A DNA stretch of 64,000 nucleotides, taken from assembly GCF_045679555.1 (NCBI RefSeq), contig NC_092091.1:93698084-93762083 (forward strand), given 5' to 3'. Source of the DNA: Salvelinus alpinus (Eukaryota > Chordata > Actinopteri > Salmoniformes > Salmonidae). The notes beneath the pieces were generated by a model, which saw only the letters and a list, made by a program, of their open reading frames with translations, was not told the origin of the DNA and did no database searches. The position numbers were made by a program, and so were the translations under genes. Below are positions 12,986 through 20,884 of this stretch, in pieces; positions within the stretch are counted from its first letter, which is position 1, and each line of letters opens with the position of its first letter.

Positions 12986-14010
12986 GGTGAGCAGCTATTC
13001 ACTTCCTCCTATGATGTAGGGCAGCTATTCACCTCCTCCTATGATGTAGGGCAGCTATTCACCTCCTCCTATGATGTAGGGCAGCTATTCACCTCCTCCT
13101 ATGATGTAGGGCAGCTATTCACCTCCTCCTATGATGTAGGGCAGCTATTCACCTCCTCCTATGATGTAGGGCAACTATTCACCTCCTCCTATGATGTAGG
13201 GCAGCTATTCACCTCCTCCTATGATGTAGGGCAGCTATTCACCTCCTCCTATGATGTAGGGCAGCTATTCACCTCCTCCTATGATGTAGGGCAGCTATTC
13301 ACCTCCTCCTATGATGTAGGGCAACTATTCACCTCCTCCTATGATGTAGGGCAGCTATTCACCTCCTCCTATGATGTAACGCAGGCCTGGGCAGCTATTC
13401 ACCTCCTCCTATGATGTAGGGCAGCTATTCACCTCCTCCTATGATGTAGGGCAGCTATTCACCTCCTCCTATGATGTAGGGCAGCTATTCACCTCCTCCT
13501 ATGATGTAGGGCAGCTATTCACCTCCTCCTATGATGTAGGGCAGCTATTCACCTCCTCCTATGATGTAGGGCAACTATTCACCTCCTCCTATGATGTAGG
13601 GCAGCTATTCACCTCCTCCTATGATGTAACGCAGGCCTGGGCAGCTATTCACCTCCTCCTATGATGTAGGGCAGCTATTCACCTCCTCCTATGATGTAGG
13701 GCAGCTATTCACCTCCTCCTATGATGTAGGGCAGCTATTCACCTCCTCCTATGATGTAGGGCAGCTATTCACCTCCTCCTATGATGTAGGGCAGCTATTC
13801 ACCTCCTCCTATGATGTAGTGCAACTATTCACCTCCTCCTATGATGTAGGGCAGCTATTCACCTCCTCCTATGATGTAGGGCAGCTATTCACTTCCTCCT
13901 ATGATGTAGGGCAGGCCTGGGCAGCTATTCACTTCCTCCTATGATATAGGGCAGGCCTGGGCAGCTATTCACTTCCTCCTATGATGTAGGGCAGGTCTGG
14001 GCAGCTATTC
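12986..14010. repeat. 30-bp minisatellite with 250-bp superstructure
   Basis: About 33 copies of a 30-bp unit, GGGCAGCTATTCACC plus TCCTCCTATGATGTA. The interruption AACGCAGGCCTGG occurs at 13379 and 13629, exactly 250 bases apart, flanking the same order of variants. Eight-unit blocks have therefore duplicated. Decayed copies with GCAGGCCTGG close the right edge. Confidence 0.95.
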
Positions 14011-14043
14011 ACCTGATTGGTGTCACACTTCCCCTCTCACATC

Positions 14044-14130
14044 CCCAGCAAACACAGCTGATTAATCACATTGCATTCTAAACTGAAGATCAGGATTAGG
14101 TGATTATTGGAGTCAGGTGTGTTTGCTGGG
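14044..14130. mobile_element. short inverted-repeat (MITE-like) remnant
   Basis: Left arm 14044-14069 (CCCAGCAAACACAGCTGATT) and right arm 14100-14130 (reverse-complement CCCAGCAAACACACCTGACT) form imperfect terminal inverted repeats around about 30 bases. Size and structure fit a small non-autonomous DNA element. I do not assign a family. Confidence 0.5.
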
Positions 14131-14291
14131 ACAAAAGTGCCCAGGCCTGGTGTATTTGCAAAGTAACCACCACGTTTAAGTCCAAGACAACATAAACTAA
14201 GCGGGTGGTTGAACCTCTTGTGTGTGTGTTTAGTTTCTTAGGATCTCCGTTAGCTGTTACACATTAAAATACATGGAGAGTACAGAACAGA

Positions 14292-14297
14292 TATAAA
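14292..14297 (+). promoter_or_regulatory. candidate TATA box
   Basis: TATAAA lies 67 bases upstream of the ATG at 14364, a workable distance for a short 5' UTR. The surrounding sequence (GGATCTCCGTTAGCTGTTAC, then TACAGAACAG) resembles a dispersed repeat, so the match may be chance. Confidence 0.25.
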
Positions 14298-14363
14298 CAA
14301 AAACATAAAATGAAATTAAAAATCTATTTTCTTCCAGAGGTTGGAGAGGGAATATGAAACAAG

Positions 14364-14406
14364 ATGAAGATTGTACTGGTCGTGGCTCTCGTCCTGCTGT
14401 TTGTCT
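14364..14406 (+). CDS. unknown membrane protein, exon 1
   Basis: ATG in a good context (ACAAGATGA) opens MKIVLVVALVLLFV, a hydrophobic leader resembling a signal peptide or signal anchor. It is followed by one base and a consensus donor, GTGAGT at 14407. The exon ends in phase 1 and matches the exon at 16457, which starts with two bases of a split codon. The donor and the preceding 16-18 bases (GTCCTGCTGTTTGTCT) recur four more times downstream within the 107-bp array. An alternative partner is a strong acceptor at 15731-15732, which would add only eight codons and a stop. I do not recognise the protein family. Confidence 0.55.
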
Positions 14407-15150
14407 GTGAGTAAAACAGGTCCCATAGGACTCTGGTCAAAAATATGATGCCCCCAGCTAACAACTAACGTTCCCACACCTTTAGAGATGGTTCCTCGTC
14501 CTGCTGTTTGTCTGTGAGTAAAACCGGTCCCATAGGACTCTGGTCAAAAATATGATGCCCCCAGCTAACAACTAACGTTCCCACACCTTTAGAGATGGTT
14601 CCTCGTCCTGCTGTTTGTCTGTGAGTAAAACAACCAGTCCCATAGGACTCTGGTCAAAAATATGATGCCCCCAGCTAACAACTAACGTTCCCACACCTTT
14701 AGAGATGGTTCCTCGTCCTGCTGTTTGTCTGTGAGTAAAACAGGTCCCATAGGACTCTGGTCAAAAATACGATGCCCCCAGCTAACAACAAATGTTCCCA
14801 CATCTTTAGAGATGGTTCCTCGTCCTGCTGTTTGTCTGTGAGTAAAACAACCGGTCCCATAGGACTCTGGTCAAAAATACGATGCCCCCAGCTAACAACA
14901 AATGTTCCCACACCTTTAGAGATGGTTCCTCATCCCTTGTACATCTGAATAAAACAACAGGACCCATAGGAATCTGGTCCCCAAAAAATACGATGCCCCC
15001 AGCTAACAACAAATGTTCCCACACCTTTAGAGATGGTTCCTCATCCCTTGTACATCTGAATAAAACAACAGGACCCATAGGAATCTGGTCCCCAAAAAAT
15101 ACGATGCCCCCAGCTAACAACAAATGTTCCCACACCTTTAGAGATGGTTC
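14389..15150. repeat. 107-bp array containing the exon-1 donor
   Basis: Seven units of about 107-110 bp. The first five contain CTGTTTGTCT followed by GTGAGTAAAAC, with donor-like GTs at 14407, 14514, 14621, 14731 and 14838. The last two replace this with CATCCCTTGTACATCTGAAT and have lost the donor. Shared parts include CCCATAGGACTCTGGTC and GATGCCCCCAGCTAACAAC. Confidence 0.92.
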
Positions 15151-15232
15151 CCTTACGTCTCATTAGGGCATGTTTACATAGGAATGTTCCAGTGATGTGC
15201 GAAAACTTTTTCCAAGATACAGTCCCATTCCC

Positions 15233-15434
15233 TTAATGTCAAACAGAACTCACCCAGAACGTGGTTACCATGGGAATGTTGCAAGAATGTTCCGGTGTCC
15301 AGTTTTTCTGAGGGTTAACATACCCAGAACGTGGTTACCATGGGAATGTTAACCCTCAGAAAAACTGGACACCGGAACATTCTGGCAACATTCCCATGGT
15401 AACCACGTTCTGGGTGAGTTCTGTTTGACATTAA
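15233..15434. repeat. near-perfect 89-bp palindrome
   Basis: Left arm 15233-15321 and right arm 15346-15434 are reverse complements. I find one mismatch (CAAGAATG against the complement of CATTCTGG). The 24-base spacer 15322-15345 (CCCAGAACGTGGTTACCATG) is itself a third copy of sequence inside the left arm. An RNA from this intron could form an 89-bp stem. Confidence 0.93.
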
Positions 15435-16456
15435 TGATGGAATCGGCGTTAGGGGGAAATGGCGCCGGTTGTTTTCGTTATTGTTGTAGCTGAGCAGAGG
15501 AGAATGATCATAGTGTGCGGTGTATATAATGGGCTTTTCTGTCATGCCTGCGATGATGTCAGAGGGGGAGGGGGGTAGTTTGCAGTTAACGTCTTTGTCG
15601 TTGTAAAATATCACAAACGGACTTGGCAGTTTCATTTAATGAAGGATTCCAGCTTTTTAAGGGAATATTCTCCTAACTTTTACGATAAATAGTTTGTAGA
15701 AGTTGTCCCATTTTTTTTTTTCTCTCTCCCAGGTTTAGAAGAAGTGACTGCTAAATGCTAACTCCTGTCCATATAAGCTGGTAGCATAGCTAGCATACAG
15801 TAATCGGTGGTGGTAGTCAGTCGTTTTTTAACTGTAATGCAGTTGATTGATGACGAAGAACTTGTATTGGGGGTTGACACCCATACAGGCATTATTCTCA
15901 TTTTTTTTTTTTTACCTCAACATAGTGTGAAATACACAAACAATAGGCTAAAATGTAGGCTAATTTTGCTGAGGGGGCAAATGAGAAGCTCCTATGTCAA
16001 GCACCGGGAAAAGGACTCCCAACATCTCAAGTACTGACTTGCCTATTTTAAATAAAGGTTATATATAGAGAAAGTAAGGTATTTTCGTCTAGCTAGTTAC
16101 TCGTAATTAGCTGGAAGGCGATCACTACAAGTGGTGCTGTGCAGACCAGTTTGTTGGATTTGTACGACCGCTCCTCGACGCTCAAGAAGTATAAACGCTT
16201 TGACTAATGCGGAAGGATGCACAGCCGTAAATACCGTACGGCCACCGCAGATGTTTGGGCGGGGGGGGGGGGGGGGGGACTAGACGCTCTAACATCAAGG
16301 GAACGTTCCGGTTGACATCACAAACGGGTTCTTTCTACCAACAATTGTTAGCTGGGGCCTCAACAACGGATGCTTCCACACGTTGTGCACTAATGAACAT
16401 GTCCCCACTACCCTCTGTTGTGTCAATGTTAACCTTTCACCTTTCACCTCCCTCAG
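15435..16456 (+). other. remainder of intron 1 of the unknown gene
   Basis: Single-copy sequence with a poly(T) run at 15711-15722, a strong acceptor-like TCTCTCTCCCAG ending at 15732, and an uninterrupted run of about 20 G at 16260-16279. The acceptor at 15732 would join exon 1 in frame but meets a stop after eight codons. I see no other exon or RNA gene. Confidence 0.4.
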
Positions 16457-16512
16457 GGCTTCAGAATGCCCACAGGTCTGACGTCAACCAACAAGGAAGT
16501 GTTTGTGATCAG
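16457..16512 (+). CDS. unknown membrane protein, exon 2
   Basis: After the pyrimidine-rich acceptor TTCACCTCCCTCAG this 56-nt exon completes the split codon from exon 1 and adds 18 residues, LQNAHRSDVNQQGSVCDQ, a polar segment with one cysteine. It ends in phase 0 at CAG before GTCAGT. It is supported only by phase consistency and splice motifs. The peptide would be the luminal or extracellular linker between the leader and the membrane domain. Confidence 0.5.
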
Positions 16513-16660
16513 GTCAGTCTATAATGTACTGGGGGGGGGGAAACCATGATGCCTGCCGATCGTGTTTTGTGCATGTTGAAGATGGGGACCATTTTTGTAG
16601 ATGGGTGAAATATTCATGACTGGGGAAGAGAAGTAACGTATCGTTCTGTTCCATTTCCAG

Positions 16661-17278
16661 GCTCTTCCTCTGTCGATTTCCAGGCTCCTCTTCTCCCCTC
16701 TCTCTGTCTACTCCTGGCTGGTCTCTGGGATGGTTCAACTCCTCTTCTCCCCTCTCTCGGTCTACTCCTGGCTGGTCTCTGTAATGGTTAAACTCCTCTT
16801 CTCCTCTCTGGCCCTCATCCTCTCCTCCCTGTATTACACGGTCCTGCTCCTGCTGGCCGGGCCCTGCTGTATCGTCACCTTGTCTCTGGCTGTGCTAGTG
16901 TCCTGTCTCCGTGTAGTTATCTACATGGTTCACCTTGTGTTGGTGCTCTGTGCTCTGGCAGTGCTCGCCATCATGACTCCACACAAAATGGCTGATGTGA
17001 ATGGACCCAAAATGGCTGATGTGAATGGACCCAAAATGGCTAATGTGAATGGACCCAAAATAGCTGATGTGAATGGACCCAAAATGGCTGATGTGAATGG
17101 ACCCAAAATGGCTGATGTGAATGGACCCAAAATGGCTGATGTGAATGGACCCAAAATGGCTGATGTGAATGGACCCAAAATGGCCACTGGTACCACGGTT
17201 AATGACCAAACCTTCTACGACCAACTGAAACTGCAGCTCCAAGACTCGGACAGATCTGGGATCAGTGTTGGGTCGTAA
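16661..17278 (+). CDS. unknown multi-pass membrane protein, terminal exon
   Basis: The acceptor CTGTTCCATTTCCAG opens 205 codons ending in TAA at 17276-17278. With exons 1 and 2 the predicted protein is 238 residues. The exon encodes an 18-residue unit repeated in tandem (LLFSPLSVYSWLVS, 54 bp, at 16685 and 16739, with a decayed third copy at 16793). Then follows a long hydrophobic stretch that could hold two or three membrane spans (AGPCCIVTLSLAVLVSCLRV and MVHLVLVLCALAVLAI). Next come eight copies of KMADVNGP and a polar tail ending DSDRSGISVGS. A second TTTCCAG 23 bases into the exon is out of frame. The single-copy hydrophobic region and the tail look genuinely coding. Function is unknown and I recognise no family. 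Confidence 0.55.
   Translation, partial: ALPLSISRLLFSPLSVYSWLVSGMVQLLFSPLSVYSWLVSVMVKLLFSSLALILSSLYYTVLLLLAGPCCIVTLSLAVLVSCLRVVIYMVHLVLVLCALAVLAIMTPHKMADVNGPKMADVNGPKMANVNGPKIADVNGPKMADVNGPKMADVNGPKMADVNGPKMADVNGPKMATGTTVNDQTFYDQLKLQLQDSDRSGISVGS
16985..17176 (+). repeat. 24-bp coding minisatellite (KMADVNGP x8)
   Basis: Eight copies of an eight-codon unit in frame within the terminal exon. Three and four carry substitutions (MANVNGP and IADVNGP). The reverse strand is also open and gives an ILGPFTSA repeat, which I reject as a shadow. Confidence 0.9.
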
Positions 17279-17359
17279 GGCTTCACAGGAAGGCTGAGGG
17301 CATCGTGTTGAGTCTGAAATACAGTTGATCAGTGTTTTTATTTGTTGTATTTGTTAAAG

Positions 17360-17365
17360 AATAAA
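17360..17365 (+). terminator. poly(A) signal of the unknown gene
   Basis: AATAAA 82 bases after the stop codon, followed by TTGTGTTGG about 25 bases on. This supports 14364-17278 as a transcribed gene with a compact 3' UTR. The next array starts about 30 bases downstream. Confidence 0.55.
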
Positions 17366-17394
17366 TTCCCTTCCCTGCTTCATGATTGTGTTGG

Positions 17395-18603
17395 CATATC
17401 CCTTCCTTTATCCTGTTTGGTTAACTTGAGTCTCCCTCATATCCCTTCCTTTATCCTGTTTGGTTAACTTGAGTCTCCCTCATATCCCTTCCTTTATCCT
17501 GTTTGGTCAACTTGAGTCTCCCTCATATCCCTTCCTTTATCCTTTATCCTGTTTGGTCAACTTGAGTCTCCCTCATATCCCTTCCTTTATCCTGTTTGGT
17601 CAACTTGAGTCTCCCTCATATCCCTTCCTTTATCCTTCATCCTGTTTGGTCAACTTGAGTCTCCCTCATATCCCTTCCTTTATCCTGTTTGGTCAACTTG
17701 AGTCTCCCTCATATCCCTTCCTTTATCCTGTTTGGTCAACTTGAGTCTCCCTCATATCCCTTCCTTTAGTCTGTTTGGTCAACTTGAGTCTCCCTCATAT
17801 CCCTTCCTTTATCCTTCATCCTGTTTGGTCAACTTGAGTCTCCCTCATATCCCTTCCTTTATCCTTCATCCTGTTTGGTCAACTTGAGTCCCCCCTCATA
17901 TCCCTTCCTTTATCCTGTTTGGTCAACTTGAGTCCCCATCATATCCCTTCCTTTATCCTGTTTGGTCAACTTGAGTCCTCCCTCATATCCCTTCCTTTAT
18001 CCTGTTTGGTCAACTTGAGTCCCCCTCATATCCCTTCCTTTATCCTGTTTGGTCAACTTGAGTCCCTCCTCATATCCCTTCCTTTAGTCTGTTTGGTCAA
18101 CTTGAGTCTCCCTCATATCACTTCCTTTATCCTGTTTGGTCAACTTGAGTCCCTCCTCATATCCCTTCCTTTAGTCTGTTTGGTCAACTTGAGTCTCCCT
18201 CATATCACTTCCTTTATCCTTCATCCTGTTTGGTCAACTTGAGTCTCCCTCATATCCCTTCCTTTATCCTGTTTGGTCAACTTGAGTCCCTCCTCATATC
18301 CCTTCCTTTAGTCTGTTTGGTCAACTTGAGTCTCCCTCATATCACTTCCTTTATCCTGTTTGGTCAACTTGAGTCCCTCCTCATATCCCTTCCTTTAGTC
18401 TGTTTGGTCAACTTGAGTCTCCCTCATATCCCTTCCTTTATCCTGTTTGGTCAACTTGAGTCCTCCCTCATATCCCTTCCTTTATCCTGTTTGGTCAACT
18501 TGAGTCCTCCCTCATATCCCTTCCTTTATCCTGTTTGGTCAACTTGAGTCCTCCCTCATATCCCTTCCTTTATCCTGTTTGGTCAACTTGAGTCTCCCTC
18601 ATT
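17395..18603. repeat. 43-bp minisatellite
   Basis: About 28 copies of a 43-bp unit, GTTTGGTCAACTTGAGTC plus CCTCATATCCCTTCC and TTTATCCT. A seven-base insertion (TTTATCC or TTCATCC) marks some copies. It begins just downstream of the predicted poly(A) site of the unknown gene. Confidence 0.95.
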
Positions 18604-18884
18604 TAGTAGAGTGAATGTGTTTTAAACTATGGTTTAGGATTGTGACGTTTACACCTGGAGGAGAGAAACTGAGATGTTTGATTGATGTGAGCTGACTGAG
18701 ACCCCAAAATACTGGAAGACACAGGCTACTTAGACTATTCTCTCCTCATTCTTCACCCCCATCCAATTATCTCTGTTCTTACTCTGTAGAGAGATATTAT
18801 CTCTGTTCTTACTCCTCTGTAGAAAGAGATACCACAAGCCCTCCTGGGTTCATCTGCACCCGGTGTTGTTTAAACCCGACTTAG
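18604..18884. other. unique spacer
   Basis: About 280 single-copy bases including a short imperfect repeat of GATATTATCTCTGTTCTTAC. No gene seen. Confidence 0.4.
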
Positions 18885-19480
18885 TTTCCCAGACGCCCCG
18901 GCTTAGTTTCCCAGATGCCCCGGCTTAGTTTCCCAGACGCCCGGCTTAGTTTCCCAGACGCCCGGCTTAGTTTCCCAGACGCCCGGCTTAGTTTCCCAGA
19001 CGCCCGGCTCAGTTTCCCAGACGCCCCGGCTCAGTTTCCCAGACGCCCCGGCTCAGTTTCCCAGACGCCCCGGCTTAGTTTCCCAGACGCCCCGGCTTAG
19101 TTTCCCAGACGCCCGGCTTAGTTTCCCAGACGCCCCGGCTCAGTTTCCCAGACGCCCCGGCTCAGTTTCCCAGACGCCCCGACTTAGTTTCCCAGACGCC
19201 CGGCTCAGTTTCCCAGACGCCCCGACTTAGTTTCCCAGACGCCCCGACTTAGTTTCCCAGACGCCCCGGCTCAGTTTCCCAGACGCCCCGGCTCAGTTTC
19301 CCAGACGCCCCGGTTCAGTTTCCCAGACGCCCCGGCTCAGTTTCCCAGACGCCCCGGCTCAGTTTCCCAGACGCCCCGGCTCAGTTTCCCAGACGCCCCG
19401 GCTCAGTTTCCCAGACGCCCCGGCACAGTTTCCCAGACGCCCCGGCTCAGTTTCCCAGACGCCCCGGCTCAGTTTCCCCA
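18885..19480. repeat. 21/22-bp GC-rich minisatellite
   Basis: About 27 copies of CAGTTTCCCAGACGCCCCGG plus CT, with a 21-bp form lacking one C clustered at the left. GC-rich and strand-asymmetric (C-rich on plus), unlike most arrays here. Confidence 0.95.
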
Positions 19481-19734
19481 GATATCAGGATGAATTAGAG
19501 ACAATAAGGGATCGTTCTACTCTTCCAGGCTATCTCTATCTCGGGTCAACCGCATCACATCGTATCTATGGAACGCCAGCTGTAGGTTTTTTTATCACCA
19601 TCATCATGAATCAATTGTCAGCTCCGGAGGCCCAACTCAGTCCCATGGACTCTGATCAGAGTATTCGTCAAAGCTATTTGATGCATAAACCAGTAGTAAA
19701 ACAATCTTGTTATTTTTCTCTCACAAGATGGAAA
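19481..19734. other. unique spacer before Tc1 remnant
   Basis: Single-copy sequence. I see no clear Tc1 left inverted repeat, so the transposon appears 5'-truncated or replaced here. Confidence 0.35.
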
Positions 19735-20367
19735 CCACTCGTCAGTAAAAGGTACACGACAGCCCTCTTGGAGTTTTGCCAAAAGGCACCTAAAGGACTC
19801 TCAGACCATGAGAAATAAGATTCTCTGGTCTGATAAAATCCAGATTGAACTATTTGGCCTGAATGCCAAGCGTCACGTCAGGAGGAAACCTGGCTCCATC
19901 CCTATGGTGAAGCATGGTGGTGGCAGCATCATGCTGTGGGGATATTTTTCAGGGACTGGGAGACTAGTCAGGATTGAGGGAAAGATGAATGGAGCAAAGT
20001 ACAGAGGTCCTTGATGAAAACCTGCTCCAGAGCGCTCAGGACCTCAGACTGGGGCGAAGGTTCACCTTCCAACAGGACAATGACCCTAAGCACACAGCCA
20101 AGACAATACAGGAGTGGCTTCAGGACAAGTCTCAATGTCCTTGAGTGGCCCAGCCAGAGCCCGAACTTGAACCCGATCGAACATCTCTGGAGAGACCTGA
20201 AAATAGCTGTGCAGCATCACTCCCCATCCAACCTGACAGAGCTTGAGAGGATCTGCAGAGAAGAATGGGAGAAACTCCCCAAATACAGGTGTGCCAAGCT
20301 TGTAGCTCATTACCCAAGAAGACTAGAGGCTGTAATCACTGCCAAAGGTGCTTCAACAAAGTACTGA
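19735..20367 (+). pseudogene. broken Tc1 transposase (DD34E family)
   Basis: Three frame blocks together cover the catalytic core of a Tc1/mariner DDE transposase, which cuts and pastes DNA at TA targets. ILWSDK (about 19820, first D) lies in the block 19808-20014. QQDNDPKHTAK (about 20073-20105, second D) is readable only in a different frame from the block that follows. The third block, 20011-20367, carries VLEWPSQSPNLNPIEHLWRD with the catalytic E and ends AKGASTKY. At least two frameshifts, a stop at 20012-20014 and the loss of the N-terminal DNA-binding domain make it non-functional. Confidence 0.88.
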
Positions 20368-20459
20368 GTGAAGGGTCTGAATACTTATGTAAATGTGTTA
20401 TTTCATTTTTGTTTATTTGATACATTTGCAAAAATTTCTAAACCTGTTTTTGCTTTGTC
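19735..20459 (+). mobile_element. Tc1/mariner-like transposon remnant, 5'-truncated
   Basis: It contains the C-terminal two thirds of a Tc1-type transposase and the AT-rich 3' flank (AGGGTCTGAATACTTATGTA, then GTTTTTGCTTTGTCATTATGG). That wording is typical of fish Tc1 elements. The distal inverted repeat is not seen. A hAT-like element interrupts the sequence at 20468, and beyond it the Tc1 sequence gives way to an array. Confidence 0.85.
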
Positions 20460-20467
20460 ATTATGGT

Positions 20468-20857
20468 CAGTGGTGGGAAAAGTACTCTATTGTCATAAAG
20501 TAAAGATGCCTTAATAGAAAATGACTAAAGTTGAAAGTCATCCAGTAAACTTGAGTAAAAGTATTTGGTTTTAAAGATACTTAAGTATCAAAAATAAAAG
20601 TATAAATCATTTCTAATTCCTTTATATTAAGGAAACCAGATAAGTGTGTGAATTGGACCATTTTCCTGTCCTGCGAACCATTCAAAATATAACGAGTTGT
20701 TTTGGTTGTCAGGGAAAACTGTATGGAGTAAAAAGTACATTATTTTCTTTAGGAAAGTAGTGAAGTAAAAGTCGTCAAGAATATAAATAGTAAAGTAAAG
20801 ATACCCCCAAAAAACTACTCAAGTACTTTATTTATGCTGAAGGACTTTACACCACTG
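20468..20857. mobile_element. hAT-like non-autonomous element with 8-bp TSD
   Basis: A 390-bp element starts CAGTGGTGGGAAAAGTAC and ends CTTTACACCACTG, giving short terminal inverted repeats (CAGTGGTG/CACCACTG). It is bounded on both sides by ATTATGGT (20460-20467 and 20858-20865), an 8-bp target-site duplication diagnostic of hAT transposons. It has no transposase. The interior (GAGTAAAAGTATTTGG, AAGTACATTATTTTC) is familiar from fish genomes. It inserted into the 3' flank of the Tc1 remnant, so it is the younger of the two. Confidence 0.88.
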
Positions 20858-20884
20858 ATTATGGTCAAATGGTGTGGTTGAGTC

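Noticed and set aside
15733-15762. Alternative exon 2 of the unknown gene after TCTCTCTCCCAG
   Set aside because: The acceptor is strong but the frame gives eight codons and then a stop, with no poly(A) signal nearby. The surrounding sequence looks like a dispersed repeat. Kept only as a note.
16930-17242. Minus-strand frames across the KMADVNGP repeat
   Set aside because: Antisense shadow of the 24-bp coding repeat; the plus frame has unique hydrophobic and tail sequence.
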